Source: Spirochaetota bacterium (GTDB taxonomy: Bacteria > Spirochaetota > UBA4802 > UB4802). From it: a DNA stretch of 49,476 nucleotides. Of the stretch, positions 18,501 to 26,240 are shown piece after piece. The notes under the pieces were generated by a model. The model saw only the letters and a list, made by a program, of their open reading frames with translations, searched no databases and was not told where the DNA came from. The position numbers and the translations under genes are program-made. The stretch is taken from positions 1 to 49,476 of the forward strand of contig JAOAIH010000017.1 in assembly GCA_026414805.1 (NCBI GenBank), given 5' to 3'. The stretch's first letter is position 1; every line of letters starts with the position of its first letter.

Positions 18501-18816
18501 TGTTTTCATGTTGTTATTTTTAGATCTATCGTATGAAGAAGCCAAAAAAAATAACAGATTACAAACCATTAATGATTTAAAGAATGCGATTCTACATGGT
18601 GCAGTTCAGAGAATACGCCCCAAAATGATGACAGTAATTACCACTATGGTTGGGCTTTTTCCAATTATGTGGTCAACGGGTACTGGTGCTGATATGATGA
18701 AACGGATAGCAGCTCCTATGGTTGGAGGATTAACTACATCTTTTATTATGGAATTGCTGGTATACCCTGCTATATATTATCTATGGAAATTACATCAATT
18801 GAAATTAAAAAATTAA
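15568..18816 (+). CDS. cusA: CusA-type heavy-metal RND efflux pump
   Basis: 1082 aa, full length for HME-RND transporters. It is a proton-driven trimeric inner-membrane pump. Seen: first span and NNIPLDAIPDLSDTQVII; the TM4 region GIAISIGVLVDGAIIEVENA, with the acidic residues used in proton relay; the HME signature around VTYPIISALLGAPKVKTIRG; and the final bundle IRPKMMTVITTMVGLFPIM. The TM4 pattern resembles CusA/SilA (Cu+/Ag+) more than CzcA. It lies 25 nt after cusB. The 5-prime spacer has no Shine-Dalgarno; a GCGATAG word (15559-15565) sits where one would be expected. A weak hairpin follows the stop. Confidence 0.95.
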   Translation: MINKIITFSIHNKLLVLIFFLLLIVYAIYAINNIPLDAIPDLSDTQVIIYTKWDQSPQIVEAQVTYPIISALLGAPKVKTIRGFSDYGFSYIYVIFEDGTDIYWARSRVVEYLSKLQGTLPKDIKMEIGPDATGVGWIFQYVLIDKSGAYDLSQLRTLQDWYIKYSLQSVNGVAEVATIGGFEKQFQISIDPNKLYLYNVTLFDVIEAIRRSTNEISGRFLELSGKEYMVRAEGYIQNISALKKVVVKTTGSTPVFLENVADVSIGPMLRRGIADYNGQGEVVGGIIVMRHKENALNVINAVKEKLKEVEHGLPEGVAIVPVYDRSGLIKQSIATLTDALIKEVIVVSLVILIFLWHIPSAFVPIITIPISVVLAFIPMYFMKITSNIMSLTGIAISIGVLVDGAIIEVENAYKKIEHWIANGKQGNYHDVRKEALLEVGPSVFFSLLVITVAFLPIFTLVDQEGRLFTPLAWTKTLTMALAAILAITLDPVIRMLFTRLEPFKLKSTILSYIFTTLFVGTYYSEEKHPISKFLFKFYTPACRFVLQYPKQVIVGSVLLFILSVPVFVLLGSEFMPPLNEGTILYMPTTLPGISLTQAKKLLTYQDKILLSFPEVDAVFGKAGRAETSTDPAPLSMIETTIVLKPKEQWRQVNRWYSSWAPEWLKNLLRILWDDRISYEQLIKEMDAALKIPGVTNAWTMPIKGRIDMLTTGIRTPIGIKILGSDVNTIEQIGKKIEEILQKLEGTRSVYAERASGGYYVTIEPDREKMARYGLKLEDVQMIVATAIGGQTITETIVNSRERYTINIRYHRDFRDNIDVLKRVVIPTPNGYNVLLQEVADIKLSYGPSMIRNENGMIAGYVFVDINDTDVGKYVERAKQIVYSSISIPAGYTITFSGQYENMLRVKQRLLIILPVTLILILLILYINTKSIFKTFVILLAVPFSLIGAVWLLYILDYNVSIATWVGMIALMGLDAETGVFMLLFLDLSYEEAKKNNRLQTINDLKNAILHGAVQRIRPKMMTVITTMVGLFPIMWSTGTGADMMKRIAAPMVGGLTTSFIMELLVYPAIYYLWKLHQLKLKN

Positions 18817-18845
18817 ATTGAGAGAAGTGCATATATAACAAGGTT

Positions 18846-18891
18846 AATGATAAGTGCAGTAGTTTATCATTATAAATAATGATTTTATTTT
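18846..18891 (+). terminator. Possible terminator of the efflux operon
   Basis: Two overlapping hairpins: AATGATAA (18846-18853) with TTATCATT (18864-18871), and ATCATTAT (18866-18873) with ATAATGAT (18876-18883), the second followed by TTTATTTT. The stems are AT-only, so termination strength is doubtful. Confidence 0.45.
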
Positions 18892-19014
18892 GAATTGAAT
18901 GTGTCATTTGAACATCGTTGTAGATATAATGCATAAATAACTTTTAACTACAAAAAATAAAGAAGTATTACAGTTAAGGTTTTATGCACTATATTTTCTA
19001 AGAAGGATAAAATA

Positions 19015-19043
19015 TTGACAAATCAATCCGTTTCAAATATTTT
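19015..19043 (+). promoter_or_regulatory. Candidate sigma-70 promoter for the 19101-23854 gene block
   Basis: A perfect TTGACA (19015-19020), a 17-nt spacer and TATTTT (19038-19043). It is placed about 50 nt before the first ATG of the block. Confidence 0.5.
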
Positions 19044-19100
19044 TACTGTATACTTCACTTGAAGTAATAATATTGCTCAATACTATAAGGCTTTTATGTA

Positions 19101-19586
19101 ATGGTTGAAATGCGGAAGTTTGTAAGTATTACAATTCTATTTCTATTTTTTATTAGCATAGTGACAGGATTTGTATTAGGAAAATTGCTTTTAGCAAAAA
19201 CTATATCTGGAAGCACTGCTATATCCTTCTTTATAGCACGTCCTTTATATTCATATTCTGTAATTAATAACAGATTATATAGTAACAATCCCATAGAGAG
19301 ATTAACTGGATACTGTACCTTATATGATTTAAATATAGTAGATAATACTTTTTTGTATGAGAGATATAAGCAGGAAGATACTGTACCAAATAAGCGAATG
19401 GTTTTGAATATTTTATCATTAAAACCGCAGAAGCAACTTTACCACTTTTTGGATGAAGTATATGAGCTATCGGATAAAGATTTGAAGATGCAAATAGTAA
19501 AAATTGTGAAAAAACATTTCCATGATAAATTAGATGAATTTGCACAAAAGCATAATGTGGATGTGCAATGGATCCATAGTGATTAG
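19101..19586 (+). CDS. Small hypothetical protein with N-terminal membrane anchor
   Basis: 161 aa. One strong hydrophobic segment (about residues 8-30) is followed by a charged soluble region with a Lys-rich C-terminal half (DKDLKMQIVKIVKKHFHDKLDEF). The membrane segment is not followed by a convincing cleavage site, so it is probably a single-span anchor. It is first in a same-strand block with nadD, an LCP-type gene and rsfS. A start at 19110 is also possible. No family recognised. Confidence 0.6.
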   Translation: MVEMRKFVSITILFLFFISIVTGFVLGKLLLAKTISGSTAISFFIARPLYSYSVINNRLYSNNPIERLTGYCTLYDLNIVDNTFLYERYKQEDTVPNKRMVLNILSLKPQKQLYHFLDEVYELSDKDLKMQIVKIVKKHFHDKLDEFAQKHNVDVQWIHSD

Positions 19587-19656
19587 GAAAACTTCTTGAC
19601 TGTTATGCTGATTCCATGACGATGATTACAATTGGTAATATACATGTGAGGGGCAT

Positions 19657-20244
19657 TTGAAGGTTGGTTTATTTGGTGGTACATTTAATCCCATTCATAC
19701 CGGGCATTTGATAAATGCTCAGTTCATAAGGGAAGAATTTAACTTAGATTTTATTATCTTTATTCCAGCAAAATATCCGGTGCATAAAGAGTTGGAAGAT
19801 AATGTAAATGCAGAACATCGTTATAAAATGATAAAATTGGCAATTGAAGATGTAGATTATTTTAAAGTGTCTCGTATTGAGATTGATAGGGAAAAGCCTT
19901 CGTATACGATATATACTGTTGAAGAAATTTTACAAAAGCATCCCGATTGGAAATTATTTTTTATCATTGGGTATGATGCATTTAATGAAATTAATACTTG
20001 GAAAGATTGGAAGCGATTGTTAATGACTATTGATTTTATTATAATGAAACGACCTGGTGATATTTTACATAAGCGTTTTCACAAGTATATGTCGCGGATA
20101 CATTGTGCAAATAATCCTGTTATTGATATAAGTTCCTCGTTAATACGAGAGAGAGTGAAGAACGGCAAATCTATACGATATTTATTACCTGTTAAAGTTG
20201 AAAAATATATTTATAAGAATGGGTTATATAGAAGTGAAAGATAA
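19657..20244 (+). CDS. nadD: Nicotinate-nucleotide adenylyltransferase
   Basis: 195 aa, the usual length. NadD adds AMP to nicotinate mononucleotide to make deamido-NAD. The nucleotidyltransferase signature GLFGGTFNPIHTGHL (about residues 4-18) carries the GxFxPxHxGH metal/ATP motif, and the C-terminal ISSSLIRERVKNGKSIRYLLP contains the ISSTxIR-type motif. The start is TTG, 3 nt after GAGGGG. Together with nadA at 2548 it covers two steps of de novo NAD synthesis. Downstream it overlaps the LCP-type gene, and rsfS follows, an arrangement common in several phyla. Confidence 0.96.
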   Translation: MKVGLFGGTFNPIHTGHLINAQFIREEFNLDFIIFIPAKYPVHKELEDNVNAEHRYKMIKLAIEDVDYFKVSRIEIDREKPSYTIYTVEEILQKHPDWKLFFIIGYDAFNEINTWKDWKRLLMTIDFIIMKRPGDILHKRFHKYMSRIHCANNPVIDISSSLIRERVKNGKSIRYLLPVKVEKYIYKNGLYRSER

Positions 20245-21340
20245 AATACGATTAATTGTCTCTATAACATTGCTTTGTATTGTAGTGCTTGGTATATTTT
20301 ATGTTTACCGTAGGTTGACACGTAATGCAATAGACACATTAGCTTCAAACAAAGAATTAATTAATATACTGGTTGCGGCAAGTAACGAATATAATGAACG
20401 TAGGCACTCATTCTATGCAATTTTACACTTCAATCCTGAGAAGAAAAGTATAGGTGTTACGTTTATTCCGCCAAATTATCTGGTGACTCTTAATAAAAGG
20501 ACTGGCAAAGCAAGAAGGCTTGCAACACTTTCATTTTCAGATCATAATGATATTGTAGACTCACTTGAATATGACCTTCATATAACGATCCCTTTTTACA
20601 TTGAATTATATGCTTCCGATGTGGTAAAAATTATTGATTTAATTGAAGGAGTGAATTTGTATGTATTAGATCAGGTTAAAGCAGATTTGGGGTTTACAAC
20701 AGGGATCAATTACTGCGATGGACATAAAGCACTGTGGTATATTAATAAAGTTGAGCAAAATTCAATTTATTTAAAATATGATAGAATAATGGATGTTGTG
20801 CTTACATTATTTACAAATAAAGATTTATATAAAAAATATGCAAATAAAAAGTATATTGGGGAAATGGTGAGTTCCATCAATACAAATTTATTAATACAGG
20901 AAATGATATCACTGGTTGATCTTGTCTATGATGCAAAAACTGTGTATACAACTGTTATGCCAGGTAAAATGGATAAAGAAAATAATTATACAGTGGATGA
21001 TATTACAAGAAAATTGTATGAACAAAAGTTTTTACGTCCACTAGTCCTTGATATAAAAGATTCCGAATCAATTAAAGTACGAATATTAAATGGGTCTGAT
21101 ATACCAGGGCTTGCCCGAAAAATGCGAAATGTATTGACTCGAGAAGGGCTCACTGTTGTTGAATTTGGCACATCACCATATGAAATAACTGATACAACAG
21201 TTATTATTAATCAAAAAGGCAATTTAAATGCTGCGCTTAAAGTTTCATCAATATTGGGAATTGATGTATTGTATCATGTTGTTGATTCATCACAATTAGC
21301 TGATGTCTTAGTAATTGTAGGGAAGGATTATTCACAGTGA
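20219..21340 (+). CDS. LytR-CpsA-Psr (LCP)-family protein with LytR C-terminal domain
   Basis: About 373 aa from ATG at 20219; GTG at 20234 and a TTG at 20198 are alternatives, none with a clear ribosome binding site. A membrane anchor (about residues 10-32) is followed by an LCP-like domain (HFNPEKKSIGVTFIPPNYLV, then INYCDGHKALWYINK) and a C-terminal LytR_C domain (IKVRILNGSDIPGLARKMR). LCP enzymes attach glycopolymers to cell wall. The region that normally carries the conserved arginines (YxRxR...DxxRxxRQ) here reads YINKVEQNSIYLKYDRIMDVV-like, so phosphate-binding arginines seem to be lost and the domain may not be catalytic. It overlaps nadD and rsfS, so tight co-translation is likely. 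Confidence 0.75.
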   Translation: MGYIEVKDKIRLIVSITLLCIVVLGIFYVYRRLTRNAIDTLASNKELINILVAASNEYNERRHSFYAILHFNPEKKSIGVTFIPPNYLVTLNKRTGKARRLATLSFSDHNDIVDSLEYDLHITIPFYIELYASDVVKIIDLIEGVNLYVLDQVKADLGFTTGINYCDGHKALWYINKVEQNSIYLKYDRIMDVVLTLFTNKDLYKKYANKKYIGEMVSSINTNLLIQEMISLVDLVYDAKTVYTTVMPGKMDKENNYTVDDITRKLYEQKFLRPLVLDIKDSESIKVRILNGSDIPGLARKMRNVLTREGLTVVEFGTSPYEITDTTVIINQKGNLNAALKVSSILGIDVLYHVVDSSQLADVLVIVGKDYSQ

Positions 21341-21720
21341 CAAATAGAAACAAACGAACTAAAACAAAATTAAGCATTGAGCCTGAAATTTTAACCTTAA
21401 TGAAAGGGTGTAAAAAAATACTGGATGATAAAAAGGCCAGCGATATTATTTTCCTGGATTTAAGAGAGGTTAATTCATATCTTGATTATTTTGTAATTTG
21501 TACCGGTAATTCAATATTGCATTGTAAAGCGTTGGCTCGAGAAGTTCACAACTATTTTGTTGATATGGGCAGAAAAGAACGTTCGCGGACTACCACTAAT
21601 TCACCATGGATAGTTCTGGATTATAACGATATAATAATTCACATTTTTACCAAAGAAACTCGTGAGTTTTACCAATTAGAACGTTTGTGGGCTGATGCAC
21701 GTCAGATTGATATAGATTAA
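21337..21720 (+). CDS. rsfS: Ribosomal silencing factor RsfS
   Basis: 127 aa, typical of the Iojap/RsfS family. It binds ribosomal protein L14 and prevents subunit joining when nutrients are scarce. Diagnostic segments are KKASDIIFLDLREVNSYLDYFVICTG and the C-terminal DYNDIIIHIFTKETREFYQLERLW with its conserved acidic/aromatic tail. The GTG start overlaps the previous stop (GTGA), so it is translationally coupled to the LCP-type gene. It is followed 8 nt later by the kinase-like gene. Confidence 0.96.
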   Translation: MTNRNKRTKTKLSIEPEILTLMKGCKKILDDKKASDIIFLDLREVNSYLDYFVICTGNSILHCKALAREVHNYFVDMGRKERSRTTTNSPWIVLDYNDIIIHIFTKETREFYQLERLWADARQIDID

Positions 21721-21728
21721 AATATAGT

Positions 21729-22355
21729 ATGCGTGAAGTTGATATTATAGAAAGAGTAATACGCAATATTGCTCATGAAGTCCGCAATCCTTTGACTACT
21801 ATAAAAGGGTATGCACAGTTACTATCGCACAAAAGCGATCCTTCCTTGATTAATAAATCACAGCGTATGATCATTGAACAAACCGAGCGTATAGATTCAA
21901 TTTTCACTGAGCTCTATGATGCATTTACTGTACCGGACGATGAGATATCAAAGTGTTCTTTCCCTGAACTTTTTCAGGTAGTGGTTGAAGAATCACCGTA
22001 TAATAAATATATTGTAATTGATAGCACAGACCAGTTCACAATATCATTATATAGGCATAGATTTCAGAGTTGCATAACAACTCTTATAAATGGTTTTAAC
22101 TGGAAATATTTTGATAGTATGACTGTACATCTTAGTGCAAAAAAAGAAATGAATTGTTATGTTAACATTCGTTTTTGGGGTGTTGTATTTGAAAGTATCC
22201 CTGAAGAAATGTTCTTCTATCCATTCCAGTGTAAGCAGTTTTTTGCAAGGGGGACAGAGCTGTATAAGGTGTATTGTATTGCCCAGCGATGCGGATGGAA
22301 ATTCACATTTTCAAAAGATAGTAGTGAATTTACTTTTATTATTCCTATACAATAA
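21729..22355 (+). CDS. Degenerate sensor histidine kinase (HisKA dimerisation domain with eroded ATPase domain)
   Basis: 208 aa, no membrane span and no sensory domain. The H-box IAHEVRNPLTTIKGYAQLL (H16) is canonical. The ATP-binding half keeps the fold outline but not its key residues. The N-box aligns with FQSCITTLINGF (first Asn lost), the DxGxG loop aligns with RFWGVVFESIPEE, and the GxGxG loop with ARGTELYKVYCIA. It therefore probably cannot bind ATP normally, and may act as a phosphotransfer dimer, a phosphatase or a scaffold. It ends 23 nt before the NtrC-type regulator, its obvious partner. Confidence 0.75.
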   Translation: MREVDIIERVIRNIAHEVRNPLTTIKGYAQLLSHKSDPSLINKSQRMIIEQTERIDSIFTELYDAFTVPDDEISKCSFPELFQVVVEESPYNKYIVIDSTDQFTISLYRHRFQSCITTLINGFNWKYFDSMTVHLSAKKEMNCYVNIRFWGVVFESIPEEMFFYPFQCKQFFARGTELYKVYCIAQRCGWKFTFSKDSSEFTFIIPIQ

Positions 22356-22378
22356 AAAGTTTTTTTAACATTGAAAGT

Positions 22379-23854
22379 ATGAGCACATTACTTGAAAAAT
22401 ATTACAGGGTGCTAATTGCTGATGATGAAAAAGGAATTCGTGACCTTTTGAAGGATTTACTTGAAGGTTCTTTTTATGTTAATACAATTGATCGTGGTGA
22501 TACAATAATTGAAGAATTAACAAAAAATAAATATGATATATTAATCCTCGATTTGCAGATGCCAGGAAAAAATGGCATTGAAGTGTTGCAGGCAATACGT
22601 GATTTAAAGATAGATGTTGTGGTAGTAGTAATTACGGCTTCTAATGATGTACAGCTAGCAATAACATCAATGAAATTAGGTGCTTATGATTATCTGGTAA
22701 AGCCGTTTGATACAGATAAGCTTTTAGTAATCTTAAAGAATATAGTTGAAAAATTAGATCTTGAAAATGAAGTCAATGAGCTTCGCGAAAAAGTAGGTGA
22801 AAGTTTCAGGTTCAAAAATATCATTGGCAAATCACCAAAAATGCAGCGTATCTTTGCAACGTTGGAAAGAGTTATTGATACCGACAGTACTATATTAATT
22901 ATAGGCGAAAGTGGTACCGGCAAGGAAATCATTGCAAAGGCTATTCATTATAATAGTAATCGCAAACAGTATCCATTTAAATCCATAGATTGTAGCACAA
23001 TTCCTCAGGACCTTATAGGTAGCGAACTGTTTGGCCATGAGAAAGGAGCATTTACAGGAGCTATCGCCAGAAAAATTGGTAAGTTTGAAGTTGCAAGTAA
23101 AGGGACTCTTTTTCTGGATGAGATTAGCAACCTTTCCTTTGATATGCAGGCTAAGCTATTGCGGGTATTGCAGGAAAAGGAATTTGAACGCATTGGTGGT
23201 AATGAAATCATAAAAGTTGATACACGGATTGTCGCAGCAAGTAATAGGGATATTCGTGAAATGGTTAAACAGGGAACATTCAGGGAAGATTTATATTACC
23301 GTCTCAATGTTGTACCAATTTATTTGCCGCCGTTGAAAGAAAGAAGGGAAGATATTCCACTTTTTATTGATTATTTCTTGCAGAAATTTACAACAGAATA
23401 TGGCCGGAATATTTCATTGGATTTGCAGTCACGATTATACCTTACAGATTATCACTGGCCTGGGAATGTGCGACAACTGGAAAATGTTATCAAACGCCTG
23501 GTGTTGCTATCAACTGAAAGTGTAGTTAAACTTGATATTGTCAAAAGTGTTCTTGAATTTGAAGAATATAATAAGCCAAAGATGCCTACAAATAAAATTG
23601 CTGTTGAGAATACAACCACAACAATTGATGATGGAGGTATAAAAAAAATTAAAACTGAAGAAAGTATAGATGCAGGTAACAATCACATTAAGACACTTGA
23701 TGAAGTTGAAAAGGAATACATTGAAAAAATGCTGAAACATTTTGATTATAACATTTCAGTAACAGCAAAGGCAATCAATGTGTCGCGCAAAACAATGCAT
23801 AATAAATTGAAAAAATACAATATAGCGATAAAAAAGACTGTAACAGAGAATTAA
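22379..23854 (+). CDS. NtrC-family sigma-54-dependent response regulator
   Basis: 491 aa in the order receiver, AAA+, Fis-type HTH. The receiver has the acidic pocket DDE (15-17), phosphoacceptor D58 (ILDLQMPG) and K108-region VKPFD. The AAA+ domain has Walker A GESGTGKE, the sigma-54-contacting loop GAFTGA, Walker B TLFLDEI and an R-finger region. The C-terminal HTH (NISVTAKAINVSRKTMHNKLKKY) binds DNA. It activates RpoN-dependent promoters when phosphorylated. The adjacent kinase is degenerate, so phosphate may come from another kinase or the pair may work differently. I found no convincing -24/-12 promoter in the window. A GCGATAGCTC word lies inside the AAA+ coding region at 23058-23067. 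Confidence 0.96.
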   Translation: MSTLLEKYYRVLIADDEKGIRDLLKDLLEGSFYVNTIDRGDTIIEELTKNKYDILILDLQMPGKNGIEVLQAIRDLKIDVVVVVITASNDVQLAITSMKLGAYDYLVKPFDTDKLLVILKNIVEKLDLENEVNELREKVGESFRFKNIIGKSPKMQRIFATLERVIDTDSTILIIGESGTGKEIIAKAIHYNSNRKQYPFKSIDCSTIPQDLIGSELFGHEKGAFTGAIARKIGKFEVASKGTLFLDEISNLSFDMQAKLLRVLQEKEFERIGGNEIIKVDTRIVAASNRDIREMVKQGTFREDLYYRLNVVPIYLPPLKERREDIPLFIDYFLQKFTTEYGRNISLDLQSRLYLTDYHWPGNVRQLENVIKRLVLLSTESVVKLDIVKSVLEFEEYNKPKMPTNKIAVENTTTTIDDGGIKKIKTEESIDAGNNHIKTLDEVEKEYIEKMLKHFDYNISVTAKAINVSRKTMHNKLKKYNIAIKKTVTEN

Positions 23855-23895
23855 ATACAGAAGAGTAAGTGATAGTAATAGAATAAGAGATTTCA

Positions 23896-24873
23896 ATGAG
23901 TTGTAAATATTATTATAAGTATTTTGTTTTAATAGCTTTAATTGCGGGTGTTCTTGTCTTTGCTTCATCGTTGATTGGTTTCAATGAAAAAGAATCTAGC
24001 TTTACCCGCTATCTTTTACATGCTCCTTTTTCTGGCAGAGCAGGGCACACGTGCACTGCTTTCAAAGGCAAATTGTGGCTCATTGGTGGATGGGATGGTA
24101 ATAACCCTTATAATGATGTGTGGTATTCAAAAGAAGGATTACACTGGTACAATGCAGGGCCGATGCCATTTAAACCAAGAGCAGGACATACTGCATTTGT
24201 ATATAACCAAAAATTGTATGTGGTTGGTGGACTATCATTTGATGAAAAGCGAAATATAATAGATTTGAATGATGTTTGGGCAACTGAGGATGGGATTAAT
24301 TGGCAATGTATAAAGGAAACAGCAGAATTTATGCCTAGGGGTGGACATGCATGTACAGTATTTAAAAATACCATAATGCTGGTTGGAGGCATTGCATGCG
24401 GTGCCGAAGCGTATAGATCCAGTGATGGAATAACTTGGGAGAAAGTAGCAAACAATCTCCCATTTGGCTCACGTGGTGGACATATATTAACTTCATTTAA
24501 CAACAAGTTGTGGGTTATTGGTGGCATCCGGGTGGATGGGAACAACAATTTTACCAGTTTTAGTGACGTATGGAATTCTTCAGATGGTGTGCACTGGAAA
24601 AAGGTGGCAAGCAATATGCCGTTTTTTGCAGGTGGTGGGCACGGAGCTGTAGTCTATAAAAAATCATTATGGGTTATTGGGGGGTTTAGAAAAGGTGGCA
24701 CTGTTTATCGCTCGGACAATGGAAAAGACTGGGAACTTTTCAATAGCTTTACCCCAATGGGCGAGCGGGTTAGTCATAGCTGTACGGTATTTAAAGATAA
24801 AATTATTATTATAGGTGGTTTTGATGGTACAGGATTTAAAAACGATGTATGGGCATTTAAAACACTGGAGTGA
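23896..24873 (+). CDS. Kelch-repeat beta-propeller protein, exported or membrane-anchored
   Basis: 325 aa. A hydrophobic N-terminal segment (about residues 9-28) serves as signal or anchor. The rest is about six repeats of the type RxGHTCTxFKxKLWLIGGxDGxNxxNDVWYSxDGxxW, the Kelch blade pattern with the diagnostic GG and spaced Y/W residues. Propellers of this type bind proteins or glycans; no catalytic motif is seen. It overlaps the start of the transglycosylase gene, which suggests co-translation and a cell-envelope role. An alternative is a Sortilin-like or VPS10-like propeller, but the Kelch pattern fits better. Confidence 0.8.
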   Translation: MSCKYYYKYFVLIALIAGVLVFASSLIGFNEKESSFTRYLLHAPFSGRAGHTCTAFKGKLWLIGGWDGNNPYNDVWYSKEGLHWYNAGPMPFKPRAGHTAFVYNQKLYVVGGLSFDEKRNIIDLNDVWATEDGINWQCIKETAEFMPRGGHACTVFKNTIMLVGGIACGAEAYRSSDGITWEKVANNLPFGSRGGHILTSFNNKLWVIGGIRVDGNNNFTSFSDVWNSSDGVHWKKVASNMPFFAGGGHGAVVYKKSLWVIGGFRKGGTVYRSDNGKDWELFNSFTPMGERVSHSCTVFKDKIIIIGGFDGTGFKNDVWAFKTLE

Positions 24874-25618
24874 TACAACTGATTTTTATTTAAATTCATA
24901 TAATACCAGGTGGGTTTTTATAAAAAAAATTATTAAGGTGGCGATAGCTCTTCATATTGTCGTTGTGCTTGGGATTGGTTCTTTGATATATTATTATGCT
25001 GATCATAATCCTGCCATTACGCCATTGATGGTATATAGAAAATATATTGATAGGTATGACGTGAAACCTGTTACAGTAATTCCTTTTAAGCATATACCAG
25101 ATGACATTAAGAAGATGGTTGTTTCAATAGAAGATTACAAATTTTATACGCACAATGGTGTTGATTTAGAAGCAGTTAAGCGGGCGATAGTTATTAATCA
25201 CAAGGTTGGTTATAGGATGTATGGTGCAAGTACTATTACACAGCAACTTGCACGCACACTTTTTCTGCTTCCATATAAATCAATAATAAGAAAATATATT
25301 GAGCTTATCATTGCATTGGAAATGGAAATGATCCTTGATAAGGATAGAATACTGGAGTTATATTGCAATTATTGTGAGATGGGCAAAGGTGTTTTTGGTT
25401 TTAAAAATGCATCGTATTATTATTTTGGGAAAGATATTTATCACTTAAATACTGATGAAAAATCACGAATGCTTGCAATCTTAGCCAATCCAATTCTGTT
25501 TTCACCTTATAATTTTAAAAATTCAAAACTCATTACTAACCGTTATTACATTCTAAAATTCAGGTATTATACATATAATAAATATAAAGCCATGGTACAG
25601 TACGCATACCATAATTAA
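24845..25618 (+). CDS. Monofunctional peptidoglycan glycosyltransferase (GT51)
   Basis: About 257 aa from ATG at 24845; an upstream ATG at 24815 would overlap the Kelch gene by 59 nt, this one by 29 nt with AGGA 12 nt before. A membrane anchor (about residues 30-55) is followed by a GT51 domain. The catalytic Glu motif is present as SIEDYKFYTHNGVDLEAVKRA, and the second motif as YGASTITQQLARTLFL. It polymerises lipid II into glycan strands and has no transpeptidase domain, as in MtgA. A C-terminal Tyr/Lys-rich tail ends the chain. Two copies of the GCGATAG word occur in its first third (24941 and 25184). Confidence 0.88.
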   Translation: MYGHLKHWSDTTDFYLNSYNTRWVFIKKIIKVAIALHIVVVLGIGSLIYYYADHNPAITPLMVYRKYIDRYDVKPVTVIPFKHIPDDIKKMVVSIEDYKFYTHNGVDLEAVKRAIVINHKVGYRMYGASTITQQLARTLFLLPYKSIIRKYIELIIALEMEMILDKDRILELYCNYCEMGKGVFGFKNASYYYFGKDIYHLNTDEKSRMLAILANPILFSPYNFKNSKLITNRYYILKFRYYTYNKYKAMVQYAYHN

Positions 25619-25641
25619 AATTATCTGTAGGATATAGTGTA

Positions 25642-26235
25642 ATGACTAAAAAACAAGAGGGAAAAGCGGTTGTTGATACTCGTGGCTATAGTTGCCCAAT
25701 TTCTGTTGCTATGATAGCCAAAACAATGAATTCTGTAGCTGATGGATCATCGGTTGAAATTATTTCAGATGATGTATTAATGAAAAAGGAATTGGAACAA
25801 TGGTGTTTTGAAACTGGTAATATAATGAATTCTGTAATAATTAACAATGAAACTATTCGCATTGAAGTCATTAAGGGCAAAGGGTATAAACCTCAATCAT
25901 TATATGATTTTATTACTTTTTTTCTTTTAGGTGTGCAATTACATATACGTAAATTGTTTGTATCATTGTTTAAAAAAGATACTACAAGATGTTTGATAAC
26001 ATTTGTGTCTGTTGCTGAAGGGATGCGTGCACATTATTGGCTTCAGAGTACCCATCCTGATTGGGACTATGTTTTATTGCCTGTTCCAAATGATATAACA
26101 AGCCATTGTGGCGTAGTTATGGGATTGCCAACGCTAACACAGGCAAAAGAATTATTTGAGTTACTGCGCAATAATAATTTCAAAGTTGAAGATATATATA
26201 TTAAGCATAAATATACTTACCATTCTGTCCATTAA
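25642..26235 (+). CDS. TusA-like domain fused to a DUF3343 (putative Se/S carrier) domain
   Basis: 197 aa. The N-terminal domain (about residues 8-75) has the TusA/SirA signature D12-x-R14-G15-x-x-C18-P19, with CPIS in place of the usual CPxP. TusA proteins carry sulfur as a persulfide on that cysteine. The C-terminal domain (about 112-190) matches DUF3343: a strand plus SVAEGMRAHYWL, then LLPVPNDITSHCGVVMG with a second conserved cysteine in an SxCG context. Two sulfur or selenium carrier modules in one chain suggest relay of sulfur or selenium. No sulfur- or selenium-transfer enzyme is adjacent. The permease gene starts 5 nt downstream. Confidence 0.8.
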   Translation: MTKKQEGKAVVDTRGYSCPISVAMIAKTMNSVADGSSVEIISDDVLMKKELEQWCFETGNIMNSVIINNETIRIEVIKGKGYKPQSLYDFITFFLLGVQLHIRKLFVSLFKKDTTRCLITFVSVAEGMRAHYWLQSTHPDWDYVLLPVPNDITSHCGVVMGLPTLTQAKELFELLRNNNFKVEDIYIKHKYTYHSVH

Positions 26236-26240
26236 TATCC

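Noticed and set aside
22379-23854. A sigma-54 (-24/-12) promoter linked to the NtrC-type regulator
   Set aside because: I looked for TGGCAC-N5-TTGCA-type sites in intergenic sequence and found none convincing.
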